Origin: UBA1351 sp965140555
GTDB lineage: Bacteria > Bacillota > Clostridia > Lachnospirales > Vallitaleaceae
Direction of reading: 5' to 3'
Assembly: GCA_965140555.1 (NCBI GenBank)
Contig: OZ223259.1
Location: forward strand, 372,001-436,000
Length of the DNA: 64,000 bases
Each line of letters starts with the position of its first letter. The first letter of the stretch is position 1. Both the position numbers and the translations under genes were made by a program. Under the pieces are notes generated by a model, which had not been told where the DNA came from, searched no databases, and worked only from the letters and a program-made list of their open reading frames with translations. This document shows positions 42,430 through 51,531 of the stretch, in pieces.

Positions 42430-42817
42430 TAGAATCCTCCCTTGGTTTTACTCGATTCTATAGGAGGTCATGATGAATGTATTGGTTCATGAACACACTG
42501 CTCATCGCCTCACTACTTTACTAATATCACTGGCTATTTCGCGTATCAATTCGTCACCATGATATTATCTTATATAAGATATCGAGAGGTGGATTAATTC
42601 TCAATGAATCGAAGGTACTATATAATTGTTTATATTTTGTATTAGGGGATTTCTGAGACTGGCCCCACTCATCGTTTTTATTTTCCCAAACTTTATAAAT
42701 AGTATAGCCTATTTACTTTTAAGAAACAAGTATTGTTTCCGGTAAACAGGCTATATATTTCTTTACATTTTTACTTTTTCACTTTTTACTTTGTTGCTTT
42801 TCTTTTGCTTTTTACCC
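42430..42817. other. Spacer between array and right flank
   Basis: No supported gene. A plus-strand micro-frame after TAGGAGG (42471 onward, MNVLVHEHTAHRLTTLLISL then 9 more codons) has a good ribosome binding site but no family features. A long hairpin at 42704-42754 lies just beyond the thioredoxin-like gene. Confidence 0.4.
42704..42754 (-). terminator. Long hairpin downstream of the thioredoxin-like gene
   Basis: ATAGCCTATTTAC (42704-42716) pairs with GTAAACAGGCTAT (42742-42754) with one mismatch, and inside it GAAACAAGTATTGTTTC forms a second hairpin. No T-run follows on the minus strand, so its action as a terminator is uncertain. Confidence 0.5.
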
Positions 42818-43153
42818 TTAATCCTCTTGCATCAGTGTGAGATAGCGTTCGACGGTATATTTCAACTCTTGTATATCAAGGGCTGCACCATAGCGTTTTA
42901 GCTCTTTTCCTTGAACAAAAACAAGGATAATCGGCGCAGTATAAACTTGCAATAAACCTTGTGCTTCCGGTACTTGTTCAAGGTCCACATGCCCCATATG
43001 AAGTCGTTTGGCATCTTTTTGTTCCAATATATGACTGACTTTATCCATCAGCGGCTGACAAACACCACAAGAAGGCATTGAAGCAAATATAAGCACTATA
43101 TCATGGTCGCGAATAAATGTTTCAATGGATTCAACGTTTAATAATTCATTCAT
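42818..43153 (-). CDS. Thioredoxin-like protein
   Basis: A 111-residue single thioredoxin fold. The active site is MPSCGVCQPLMDKV (C-G-V-C), preceded by the strand DIVLIFAS and followed by GHVDLEQVPEAQGLLQVYTAPIILVF, where TAP is the cis-proline loop. It is complete. A CGVC redox centre suggests a disulfide reductase role. A strong ribosome binding site is not obvious (AGGTGTG). Downstream of a Cof-type phosphatase gene by 68 bp, possibly co-transcribed. Confidence 0.87.
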   Translation of the reverse strand: MNELLNVESIETFIRDHDIVLIFASMPSCGVCQPLMDKVSHILEQKDAKRLHMGHVDLEQVPEAQGLLQVYTAPIILVFVQGKELKRYGAALDIQELKYTVERYLTLMQED

Positions 43154-43221
43154 AACAACACACCTCTACTCTTCTTTTTATTTTTTTACCTTCTATTCAA
43201 TTCTTTCCTTTACCCTTACGC

Positions 43222-44025
43222 CTAAAAATAGCGATCGAGTACTTTTGCAATACCATCGTCATTATTACTTAGGGTTACCTCTTTTGCTATCGCCTTTAAT
43301 TCATTGCAGGCATTTCCCATGGCAACACCATGACCGACATAGTCAATCATGGCCAAATCATTCTGTGCATCTCCAAAGGCCATCAATTCATGCTGACGAA
43401 CACCCACGTGTTGTATTAAACGTTCGAAGGCTGCGCCTTTATTGATCCCCTTGGTTGTTATTTCCAAATAAAAGGGTGCTGACTTAACGAATCCTAATTG
43501 CTCTTCAAAGCCTTCCTTAATGTTCGGTGTTATACAATCCAGTTTCTCCGGAGGTGCCGACACCAATATTTTCACCGGTCTAAATTGTATTGTTGTCGCC
43601 AGATTTTCAACCTCAACAACAGCTAGATCATTAATCGAAGCTTCATAGTCTACCTTGTAACCATTTTTATCGGTTACATAAAGATTGATGCCGTCATCCA
43701 CAAAGACATCCACATCAAATTGCTCCAGATGCTTTAACATCGCTATACAGATTTCTCGCTCCATAGCTACTTCATGAATAACCTCTCCGTTAGCTGCGGA
43801 AACAACTTTTCCACCATTATAGGAAAGCAAAAAACCATTATTTTCATGTAATGAAAGCTCTTCGGCAAATTTCTTTAATCCGGATAAAGGGCGGCCGGAA
43901 GCCAATACAATCATCGTCCCTTTTTGTTGCGCAGCCATTAAGGCTCGTTTGGTTTCATAGGATATTTCCTTCTCATCTGTCAACAATGTTCCGTCCATAT
44001 CAAGTCCAATCATCTTGTAATTCAT
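43222..44025 (-). CDS. Cof-type HAD phosphatase
   Basis: A 267-residue HAD hydrolase. MIGLDMDGTLLTDEKEIS is motif I (D-x-D-G-T), VLASGRPLSGL motif II, KINKGAAFE-like TKGINKGAAFERLIQHVGV motif III (lysine), and MAFGDAQNDLAMIDYVGHGVAMGNA motif IV (G-D-x-x-N-D). The cap domain (Cof/type IIB) lies between. It should dephosphorylate sugar phosphates or a similar metabolite. The gene is complete and has a GAGGTACGT ribosome binding site. Confidence 0.92.
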   Translation of the reverse strand: MNYKMIGLDMDGTLLTDEKEISYETKRALMAAQQKGTMIVLASGRPLSGLKKFAEELSLHENNGFLLSYNGGKVVSAANGEVIHEVAMEREICIAMLKHLEQFDVDVFVDDGINLYVTDKNGYKVDYEASINDLAVVEVENLATTIQFRPVKILVSAPPEKLDCITPNIKEGFEEQLGFVKSAPFYLEITTKGINKGAAFERLIQHVGVRQHELMAFGDAQNDLAMIDYVGHGVAMGNACNELKAIAKEVTLSNNDDGIAKVLDRYF

Positions 44026-44176
44026 ATACGTACCTCGTTTGTCATTATTCGTTTATTTCTACTTTATAGTATTTCTAGCAATCATGCAAGTCTTGAACAC
44101 CCTTTTGATGGGTTATAAGGCACCTTTCATAGATTCACCGTTACAGGCGTAAAACGCCTTCATTAAAAAGGAAGCT

Positions 44177-45655
44177 CTACCACCCCAATCCTTCTACTAT
44201 GTTATCTAAGATTTCGGAATCAATCGCTTCATCCAACCTTATAATACAGAGTTCATTTCCTTTAAGCAAAACAATCTTATCCTGCGATTTGGAAAGGTTA
44301 TATCCCAAATCAATCGTATAGTCATCGACATCAAGGGGCTGTACATAATCTAAGTAGGACGTATCTGTTGTCAGCATATATTTATCAATATAATCAAACT
44401 CTTCTTGCACCTCTTTTTCTTCTTCATGCACCACTCTATCAACAATAATCTTGGCATACCATGGGGCTATTGTTCGAACATAGGTCATCTCTATCCTTGC
44501 GTATAAAGCATCTGTCTTATAATGAACACTTCGATATTCTAGACTTTGTGGTGCCAATAGCGTATGTCCTTCATTTATCACGTATGGCGTAAGAGGAAGA
44601 TCTGTCCCTAAATCTTCATGGCTTAGAATCGGTATCCCTTTCGGAAGACTATACGGCTCCATCGTTTCTGACCTATTTCCTAACGACGAACCAATTCCAA
44701 TAAAAACAATCCCTACCGTTACTATATAGGCAATAAGAAGGCCTCCTATTGTCATCAATATATTCGTACTCCGCTTACTTTCAACATGCTTGATCTTATA
44801 TCCTATACCAGCACCTATTACAATCGGAATAATAAGTGTTGCAACAACAATCATAACGAATTTGCTCTGGCTTCCAATGACCAATCCAGCCGTACTTATA
44901 ACCAGATAGAGTAGTACAATGACCGTTATTCCATAGTATAATCTATTCTTCCATTGGGTCATTTCCATGGATGTATACACTAACGGCTCACCCTCTCTTG
45001 CTCGTTTCCTATTACGTACAATCCACAACAAACTACTTGCCACAGGTAGAATTATCGCAAGTAATGTAACTGTGGGATATACAATAGATGACAGCCCTGC
45101 GTTTCTATATAAATCTTTATAAGAAAATCCGGATAGACCCAACCACAATAGATATATCATTGATAAAACCAATAATGGATATACCATAAATTCACTTCGC
45201 TTCATGGCCTTAATAATTGTCGCATAATCTTCTTTCGGTTCCGTATATATTGCCGGAATATCACTGCCTTCACTTTTATAAAAGACATGATAGACATCAT
45301 TATTATCCACATATGTCCAGCCCGAATCTTTAATAAATTGTTGATAGGTTAAGCTTTTTGTCTGAGTAGGATACTCCATTAAACGCGTCGGTTGGAAGTA
45401 AGCCACCGAAAAAACTAAATCACAGGGTTCAATCGGCCTATACGTTTGTCTTACACCTTTGACACGATCAATCAACCAACCTTTTTTTGCCATCTTTTGA
45501 TAGGTTTGTTCAAGATAAGCCTTATCAATCGAATGCACAATTTCTATTTTTTTGCGTTGCCCATATACCTTAGGGTCTTTAAAAACAACCCCATGGGTCG
45601 TTCTTGTCTTCTCCTGCTGACTGTTGTTTTGATATTCTGCACCCTTCTTATTCAT
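44177..45655 (-). CDS. DUF2812 membrane protein regulated with PadR
   Basis: A 492-residue protein. The N-terminal DUF2812 domain is clear: KAYLEQTYQKMAKKGWLIDRV, DLVFSVAYFQPTR and FIKDSGWTYVDNNDVYHVFY. Next come about six transmembrane segments from residue 155 to 330, and a soluble C-terminal domain with an LTTDTSYLDYVQPLDV region. DUF2812 genes are classically located just after a PadR regulator gene, as here (30 bp gap). The role is unknown; an envelope stress function is often suggested. Confidence 0.87.
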   Translation of the reverse strand: MNKKGAEYQNNSQQEKTRTTHGVVFKDPKVYGQRKKIEIVHSIDKAYLEQTYQKMAKKGWLIDRVKGVRQTYRPIEPCDLVFSVAYFQPTRLMEYPTQTKSLTYQQFIKDSGWTYVDNNDVYHVFYKSEGSDIPAIYTEPKEDYATIIKAMKRSEFMVYPLLVLSMIYLLWLGLSGFSYKDLYRNAGLSSIVYPTVTLLAIILPVASSLLWIVRNRKRAREGEPLVYTSMEMTQWKNRLYYGITVIVLLYLVISTAGLVIGSQSKFVMIVVATLIIPIVIGAGIGYKIKHVESKRSTNILMTIGGLLIAYIVTVGIVFIGIGSSLGNRSETMEPYSLPKGIPILSHEDLGTDLPLTPYVINEGHTLLAPQSLEYRSVHYKTDALYARIEMTYVRTIAPWYAKIIVDRVVHEEEKEVQEEFDYIDKYMLTTDTSYLDYVQPLDVDDYTIDLGYNLSKSQDKIVLLKGNELCIIRLDEAIDSEILDNIVEGLGW

Positions 45656-45685
45656 ATAACGTCCCTTTCTTCACTCCATGACACC

Positions 45686-46009
45686 TTATTTTGTCTTGTT
45701 TTGTTTCAATATCAATGCACCATCTTCGACAAGCTGCTGTAACCTTGCATACTCTTCTTCAATAAGTGCTTTTCCCTTCTCCGTTAAAATATAGCATTTC
45801 TTTTTCCCCTCCTGGCTGACCGGTTCAACAATTTGTTCTTTTTCAAATCGGGCAATGAGGTTATATAATGTTCCTGGGCCGACGCGAACACGTCCGCCAC
45901 TTATCGTTTCGACCTTCTGCATAATTCCGTAGCCATGTATTGGCTCTGTAAGACACAATAGGACATAAAACATAGGCTCGGTTAAATTCTGAAGTTGTTT
46001 TCTTGCCAT
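45686..46009 (-). CDS. PadR-family transcriptional regulator
   Basis: A 107-residue PadR: LTEPMFYVLLCLTEPIHGYGIMQKV is the opening helix pair with the HGY signature, followed by GPGTLYNLIARFEKEQIVEP (recognition helix) and KKKCYILTEKGKALIEEEYARLQ (wing and dimerisation helix). It probably represses its own operon with the DUF2812 gene. An AGGAGCC ribosome binding site precedes the ATG. Ligands for the family are hydrophobic small molecules. Confidence 0.93.
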   Translation of the reverse strand: MARKQLQNLTEPMFYVLLCLTEPIHGYGIMQKVETISGGRVRVGPGTLYNLIARFEKEQIVEPVSQEGKKKCYILTEKGKALIEEEYARLQQLVEDGALILKQNKTK

Positions 46010-46076
46010 TAACGGCTCCTTTCCTATTCCATCATAAGCGTAGATTTACAGCTGTTTACTTCTCCTGTTATAATCA

Positions 46077-46123
46077 AAAAAAGAGAAGGAACTTATATGT
46101 ATCATATAGGTTCCTTCTCTTTA
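46077..46123 (-). terminator. Rho-independent terminator after the TSCPD gene
   Basis: On the minus strand AGAGAAGGAAC pairs with GTTCCTTCTCT with a further TATATG/CATATA extension, and a run of seven T follows (plus-strand A-run 46077-46083). It separates the glutathione peroxidase-TSCPD unit from padR. Confidence 0.9.
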
Positions 46124-46160
46124 TGTCAATACTCGATATATCTATAATCGATATAATCGT

Positions 46161-46421
46161 TTATACCTGTGCTGCATGATATGCTTCACGTACTGCTTTA
46201 GCTAATTGATCGCCACATGATGTCGGACGACGTCCACAGGTAATCCCTGTCAAACGCTCCTCGATTGCATCGACTGTCCATCCGTCGAGAATGAGCGGTA
46301 AGGCTTTTAAATTACCGTTGCATCCTCCGCCTAAAAACTCAATATTGGTAACGACATCCTCATGAATCTCGACTTTTATTTGCTTTGCACAGGTATTTTC
46401 TGCTTGATATATGTATTCCAT
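46161..46421 (-). CDS. TSCPD-domain protein
   Basis: The start at 46421 (MEYIYQAENTCAKQIKVEIH) follows a perfect AGGAGG; longer frames overlap the upstream gene. The 86-residue protein is the stand-alone TSCPD family (TIGR03905-type): FLGGGCNGNLKALPLILDGW, LTGITCGRRPTSCGDQLAKA. Four cysteines (CNG, CGR, CGD and the first C) match the metal-binding set found at the end of adenosylcobalamin ribonucleotide reductases. The isolated domain's role is unknown. Confidence 0.9.
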   Translation of the reverse strand: MEYIYQAENTCAKQIKVEIHEDVVTNIEFLGGGCNGNLKALPLILDGWTVDAIEERLTGITCGRRPTSCGDQLAKAVREAYHAAQV

Positions 46422-46458
46422 ATGACGACCTCCTAATGGTTCCCTTTCATTGCTTTCA

Positions 46459-47004
46459 CTAAATAAGTTCTTCGACTTTACTTTCCACGTAACCCATATC
46501 TTCTGTAGGCTCAAATCGTTGTACAACATTACCGTCACGGTCAATAAGGAACTTTGTAAAATTCCATTTGATATCATTGTTTTTATCGTACTCAGGGTCT
46601 TTTCCACGTAACATTTGATCCATCATCTTGCCTTGGTCTAAGTCTAAATCAAATCCATTAAAGCCTTGTTGTTCTTTCAAAAAGGCAAACAATTCTGATT
46701 GATCATCGCCGTTCACCTTGACTTTAGAAAAAATCGGGAACGTAATACCGTAACGGGAATCACAGAAACTTACGATTTCTTCATCAGAACCCGGTGCTTG
46801 GTTACCGAATTGATTACATGGGAAATCCAAAATAACAAATCCTTCATCTGCATATTTTTCATACATATCTTGTAATTGATCGTATTGAGGTGTAAATCCA
46901 CACTCTGTTGCTGAGTTTATAACCATCACAACTTGACCTTTGTATTCTTCCATACTCACACGTTCACCATTTCTGCCGTCTACTTTTACATCATAAATAG
47001 TCAT
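46459..47004 (-). CDS. Glutathione peroxidase family protein
   Basis: A 181-residue peroxidase. VVMVINSATECGFTPQYDQL contains the peroxidatic cysteine in place of selenocysteine, LDFPCNQFGNQAPGSDEEI is the second signature (with a possible resolving cysteine in FPCNQF), and IKWNFTKFLIDRDGNVV carries the catalytic tryptophan-asparagine. In bacteria these enzymes usually use thioredoxin and reduce lipid or organic peroxides. The gene lies 37 bp upstream of the TSCPD gene and shares its terminator. Confidence 0.93.
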   Translation of the reverse strand: MTIYDVKVDGRNGERVSMEEYKGQVVMVINSATECGFTPQYDQLQDMYEKYADEGFVILDFPCNQFGNQAPGSDEEIVSFCDSRYGITFPIFSKVKVNGDDQSELFAFLKEQQGFNGFDLDLDQGKMMDQMLRGKDPEYDKNNDIKWNFTKFLIDRDGNVVQRFEPTEDMGYVESKVEELI

Positions 47005-47269
47005 AATATAATCTCCTTTTTATTTTATACAATTTAATTGCGCTCAATCTTTATAAGTAGATTTTACACAATTCAATTGCATTTGTCAACATTTTTGTTT
47101 ATTTTTTAATAAAGTTTTTATGCTTACTCTTTTTTACTGCTTACTTCTCTTATAAGTCGTAGCTAGAATCATTAGGGTATCGAAGGGATGCACACTGATA
47201 AATGCATTACGAAGAGTATCTTTCGAACTCAACTGAATGAAACGACGTCTTGTGCGCTCCTCTATTCGT

Positions 47270-47307
47270 AAAAAGCTATTGAATGGATAGATCTCCATTC
47301 AATAGCT
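47270..47307 (-). terminator. Rho-independent terminator after the GH43 gene
   Basis: AGCTATTGAATGG pairs perfectly with CCATTCAATAGCT around ATAGATCT, and a run of five T follows on the minus strand. It starts 8 bp beyond the stop of the GH43-like gene. Confidence 0.88.
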
Positions 47308-47314
47308 CAAGATT

Positions 47315-48865
47315 TTATGCCTTAAAATATAATATAGGTACTCCGGATAGAGTCCATCGTAACTGTCTTACTCTCGTACTACGGGTACTATAACTTCCGG
47401 GAAAATAATGATAGATAAACAATTCATTCCCATAACGGTCCAAAGTAAAGGAACAGTGCCCCGGGCCTTTTTCTCCACCATTATCGGTTGTTAGTAAAGG
47501 TGCTTCCATTTTGGTCCATACATCCGGATCCATTAAATCATCACCTATCTGAGCTGTCATACAGCCAACACAATAGGTTTCATCAACTGCCGATCCGGAA
47601 TAAACCAGATAGAGGGTCTTTCCTTTGATTATAGCATAGGGTCCTTCCAAAACATCACCTGTTCGTTTTTCCCATCCATACTCAGGTATAGCAATTCTTA
47701 CCGGATCATTGAGCAATACCCCCGGATTATCTGGACTAATACGTCCGATATACAAATCGGAATTTCCCACACCACGTCCTCCTCGATTCGGTGTTTCCCG
47801 TTGTGCCCAAACAACATAATGCTCGTGTCCGTCATGAATATAGGTCATATCCAGGGTAATGCCTTTATCGTACAATGGGGACACCCCATCTTTTTGCATA
47901 AATACTGTCGGCTTCTCCCAAGCATTCGGATCGGCTAATTGACCTGTTCGATTTTTCATAATATAGCTTCTCTGACCATCCCATTTTTCACCACCTGATG
48001 TAAATAGGCAATACCAATAGTCTCCGATTTTATGTAATTCCGGTGCCCACAATAATAATCGACGATTGTCGTCGTTAACACCGATTTCATAACTATACCC
48101 CTGTGTCCCACCTAAAGGTATCGGTTCTGCCGTCACCAATCCATCTAAAGACTCTGATTCACGAATCGTCAGGGTAAGATTCCCATCCGGTCCGTTTGTT
48201 CCCATAAAATAATAACGGTCCGTTTCTTGATTATAACACATAATCGGATCGGCATAATTATCAATGCGACATGCTGAACAATCCACCGTTTGAGAGACCT
48301 CTTCTAGTGGAAGTTCTCCTTGGTGCAAACTCCCATACCGATGCTTAAGCCGCGTCACTTGTTCTTGTTGCACTTCTATAATTTGGCTCATTTTCACTAC
48401 TTCATGACACACCTTATCGGATGCCACATCATAATAAGAAACTTGTCTTAACTCTTCATTCACATTACTCAAGCCTTTATCCTTAATCCATGTTTGTTCC
48501 GTATAATGGATAAAGTCTTTTGTATAAAAAGCCACTCGCTTCCCTTTGTGTGCTGCATCAAGATTTCCTTTGTCGTCCCCACATTGAGCCGTAACTTGAT
48601 ACCGTCTGCCTTCTGAGCCGGTTTCATCTATAATCGGATTTATTCTAGGATGAAGCAAGGTCTTGTTATCGCCTATCAACGAATTTTTACTATAATCCGT
48701 TTTTGCAAACAGTATGCCTGTGTTATCATTAAGAGCAGTAAAGACATTCTCTCTCGTATAGGTATCTCCCTCCCAATAAGCCAAATGTATACTATTAATT
48801 ACCAATGCTTCATTTTTCTCTACATGTGCATCTTTCATACGCGTGTACACCATCAAAAAAGCCAT
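47315..48865 (-). CDS. Glycoside hydrolase family 43-like protein
   Basis: A 516-residue protein without a signal peptide. CRIDNYADPIMCYNQETDRYYFMGTNG is the first blade with a catalytic-type aspartate (ADP), RRLLLWAPELHKIGDYWYCLF is the W-A-P-E-L-H signature of GH43/GH117-like five-bladed propellers, and TGDVLEGPYAIIKGKTLYLVYSGS contains the EGP glutamate. The C-terminal part carries KGPGHCSFTLDRYGNELFIYHY. These fit cytoplasmic GH43 enzymes acting on arabinosyl or xylosyl oligosaccharides. It begins with about 120 extra residues before the propeller, of unknown function. Confidence 0.88.
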   Translation of the reverse strand: MAFLMVYTRMKDAHVEKNEALVINSIHLAYWEGDTYTRENVFTALNDNTGILFAKTDYSKNSLIGDNKTLLHPRINPIIDETGSEGRRYQVTAQCGDDKGNLDAAHKGKRVAFYTKDFIHYTEQTWIKDKGLSNVNEELRQVSYYDVASDKVCHEVVKMSQIIEVQQEQVTRLKHRYGSLHQGELPLEEVSQTVDCSACRIDNYADPIMCYNQETDRYYFMGTNGPDGNLTLTIRESESLDGLVTAEPIPLGGTQGYSYEIGVNDDNRRLLLWAPELHKIGDYWYCLFTSGGEKWDGQRSYIMKNRTGQLADPNAWEKPTVFMQKDGVSPLYDKGITLDMTYIHDGHEHYVVWAQRETPNRGGRGVGNSDLYIGRISPDNPGVLLNDPVRIAIPEYGWEKRTGDVLEGPYAIIKGKTLYLVYSGSAVDETYCVGCMTAQIGDDLMDPDVWTKMEAPLLTTDNGGEKGPGHCSFTLDRYGNELFIYHYFPGSYSTRSTRVRQLRWTLSGVPILYFKA

Positions 48866-48973
48866 ATTCTACGCCTCCATTTATATCTGTCTTTGCGAAT
48901 AATTTCTCCAGTGTCTATCTTACGCTACTTTTACACGCGATAAAATGGGAATATGTTTTCTTTCTGACTTCAT

Positions 48974-49603
48974 CTAAAGTTTTGCCATAACCTTTTTCTT
49001 AGTATATCGAAGGACAACATAAGCAAACAGGAGTAAGGATACCCCATACAACCCGTATGAATACATCCGTATCGTTGAAAAGGACATACTCTGGGTCGAT
49101 AAACCAATAACAAGAGGCGCAAGTGCCGGAGAAGAAACCAACACCACAATAAGGTTACAGCTTTTCACATTCTGCGTATTTATTGAGATAAGTCCCCCAA
49201 ACGTTGCGATAAAAGAAGCTATCCCCAGATTCGATACCCAGAACATAAATGTCGAAAAACCGGTATAGGGATAGATAAAACTTCCTTCTCTGACAAGATT
49301 TACCGCATTTATTGTTATCAATTGGAGCCCAAATATTAGCCCCAGTATCACGGCTGTTACGCCTACCACGAAACATATCTTGCCCAAAAAGAGCTGCTCC
49401 ATAACAGGATCTAATCCGTTAAGCGGTTCATCCAGAATAAGAAGTCTTGGCTCATGAATCATCGTTCGTAGCAATGCCACTTTTTTCTTCATACCACGGG
49501 ATAAGCTATGAACAATTTCATCTTCTCTATTTGCCAATTCAAAAAAATCCATATAGTAATCAAGCGCTTGTTCACTCGCCTTGTCCATGTTCGAACTAAT
49601 CAT
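48974..49603 (-). pseudogene. ABC transporter remnant: ATPase fused to permease by deletion
   Basis: The frame begins within an ATPase (VHSLSRGMKKKVALLRTMIH, the signature motif, and RLLILDEPLNGLDPV, Walker B and D-loop). Right after MEQLF it switches to transmembrane sequence (FVVGVTAVILGLIFGLQLIT) that ends as an ABC-2 permease. The Walker A region is missing upstream, as are the rest of the ATPase and the start of the permease. An in-frame internal deletion joined two genes; the upstream part is lost as well. It cannot be functional. Confidence 0.85.
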
Positions 49604-49640
49604 TTGTCTATTTATGAGCGTGCCAATACACTAGCATTTA
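49596..49640. repeat. Dispersed repeat copy, inverted
   Basis: On the minus strand CTAGTGTATTGGCACGCTCA followed by TAAATAGAC matches the copy at 25394 (CTAGTGTACTGACATGCTCA) over about 40 bases with few differences. It abuts the truncated start of the ABC remnant, so it may mark the deletion end. Confidence 0.6.
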
Positions 49641-49767
49641 CTATATCCTGAATACGCCAGTGATACGTCGTCCCCTCATCAAAAAGGTCCTGTCATATCG
49701 TAAGATTTCTGTATAACACCTTTCATGGTTTCCGTTTTCCGTCTCCATATACAAATTCATTGCTATT

Positions 49768-50187
49768 CTAAAGTGCTTTTACCATAAACATTTCTAGTGG
49801 CTGTTCAAATCCCGGTATATCAAGTACCAAGCAACCACAGTCTTTATAACCAAGCTTTCGATAAAAATGTTGTGCATTTTCATCAACTTGTGTTGATGTC
49901 ATAATCATTTTATAACCCTGCTTAGACATTTCATCTTCCCAAAACTCCATAGCTTTTCGACCATATCCTTTTTTTTGATATGAAAAATCAATATAAATCA
50001 ATGTTAAGAAAGGAGTGTTATCCCAAAACATATTAAAGCGCAATATCCCAATCGGTTTCTCTTCATCTAGAATAACATATCCTCTTTTATCAATAACCTT
50101 TTTTTCAAATTCTGTCTCTGGCAAGTGCTTGTCAAGCCTATACCAGAATTCTTTATCTACTTCCTCTAAGTATCTTATCTGAAACAT
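49768..50187 (-). CDS. GNAT family N-acetyltransferase
   Basis: A 139-residue GNAT. TLIYIDFSYQKKGYGRKAMEFWE is motif A (Q-K-K-G-Y-G-R-K-A), and MIMTSTQVDENAQHFYRKLGYKDCGCL is motif B. It opens with MFQIRYLEEVDKEFWYRLDK. Members acetylate diverse amines; the substrate is unknown. It is a complete free-standing gene. Confidence 0.9.
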   Translation of the reverse strand: MFQIRYLEEVDKEFWYRLDKHLPETEFEKKVIDKRGYVILDEEKPIGILRFNMFWDNTPFLTLIYIDFSYQKKGYGRKAMEFWEDEMSKQGYKMIMTSTQVDENAQHFYRKLGYKDCGCLVLDIPGFEQPLEMFMVKAL

Positions 50188-50326
50188 GTTGGCTCCCCCT
50201 ATTCTCTTTATTCTGCCTCGTTAACTTATTCTTGCTATCCCCATTCTATGATATCCGCTGATGGAATTTTGATGGATGTATTTCTGATAACATCTGTAGT
50301 ATCCATATCAACTTCTCAATTTGCCT

Positions 50327-50740
50327 TTAAAGAGTTTTTGTAAAATAATAACGTTTTCCTGTTAAAGGATATTCTTCAAGAACAAACACTTCCTCATATC
50401 CATGTTTTTTATAAAACATAGGTGCCTGAAAACTGAATGTATCTAAAAAAACATACTTACATCCTCGTTCCTTTGCTGTTTCTTCTGCCTGATTTAAAAT
50501 TTGACTGCCAATATTCTTCCCACGTAATTCTTCGCTTACCCATAGAAATTTCACAAATAACCAATTGCCATGTGTATCACCAATCAAACCCGCAAGTATT
50601 TTTCCTGTATCGTCTTGAAAATACACACCTAAATCTTTTGAATTTTTATCTTCTATTTGTGCTAAATTGTATTCCAATAGTCCTTGAAAAATAATTTCTT
50701 TATCCTGTTCTTTAATGTTATCCGTAATTTCAAAATTCAT
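50327..50740 (-). CDS. GNAT family N-acetyltransferase
   Basis: A GNAT with FVKFLWVSEELRGKNIGSQILN (motif A) and CKYVFLDTFSFQAPMFYKKHGYEEVF (motif B), ending KRYYFTKTL. I place the start at 50740 (MNFEITDNIKEQDKEIIFQG) because family similarity begins there. The frame is open to 50899, but the extra 53 residues are basic and not family-like, and could be read-through from a neighbouring remnant. The domain is complete. Confidence 0.87.
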   Translation of the reverse strand: MNFEITDNIKEQDKEIIFQGLLEYNLAQIEDKNSKDLGVYFQDDTGKILAGLIGDTHGNWLFVKFLWVSEELRGKNIGSQILNQAEETAKERGCKYVFLDTFSFQAPMFYKKHGYEEVFVLEEYPLTGKRYYFTKTL

Positions 50741-51078
50741 TTGTATTCTTGTATGATATATATATAAGCTAATATCACACTTTCCTTTCTTTTTATTGTC
50801 TACTGCGACTATAATGAAATCAGACCTGTGAACTTTTAATTTCTTTCTGTAGCTTTGACTACGCGAAGGCGTGTATTGCCACTGTTTTATCTCAATCATT
50901 TATAACAGGATGAGCCATTGAATTCTCATCTCTTTGTATTCCTTTTTTGCCTGATAACGACCAGCAACTAACGTTGCCACCAAAAAAGAAAGGGGTTCCA
51001 TCCACTTCTGATTTATGTGCACATATTTTTTGTAGTAATTTGAAAAACTCTTTCAAAACAAATGCGACAACTTTGAGT

Positions 51079-51531
51079 TTATCGAGCTTTAATATCACAT
51101 AAAAAATCTTCATGCTGTTTGCAAAACAATTCAGGCATATTATCTAAAGAAAAATACTTTAACTCTAATGTTTCTATATTATCACAAAACATTTCTCCGC
51201 CTAATGTATTAAGTTCATAAGCAATGAGAATACTATGAGCCTTATCACCGTTTGAATATTCCATACAGCTATCCGTATATATTCCAATCAGATTATTCAC
51301 TTCAACGTCTAAACCAGTCTCTTCTTTTGCTTCTCTAATTGCTGCCATCTGAGGCGTTTCTCCAAGTTCAATGGCCCCACCAGGAAAACCCCACTTGTTA
51401 CTATCGCCTCTCCTTTGCAATAATACTTCTCCCTTGTCATTAAAGATGCAACCACCTGCAAAAACAAGAATAATCTTTTCATGTCCAACTTTACTTCGAA
51501 TCCACTTTATGTAATTTTTTTTGTTTTTCAT
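51079..51531 (-). CDS. Nudix hydrolase
   Basis: A 150-residue protein with the Nudix box GGAIELGETPQMAAIREAKEETGL (G-x5-E-x7-R-E-x-x-E-E-x-G). RSKVGHEKIILVFAGGCIFN before it and LIGIYTDSCMEYSNGDKAHS after it are typical of the clostridial MutT-like subgroup. It is full length and catalytically complete. The frame at 50892-51113, overlapping its 3' end, is not supported as a gene. Confidence 0.9.
   Translation of the reverse strand: MKNKKNYIKWIRSKVGHEKIILVFAGGCIFNDKGEVLLQRRGDSNKWGFPGGAIELGETPQMAAIREAKEETGLDVEVNNLIGIYTDSCMEYSNGDKAHSILIAYELNTLGGEMFCDNIETLELKYFSLDNMPELFCKQHEDFLCDIKAR

Noticed and set aside
50892..51113. Minus-strand open frame between GNAT and Nudix genes
   Set aside because: It overlaps the Nudix gene end, lacks a ribosome binding site and shows no protein-like pattern beyond AT-rich translation.
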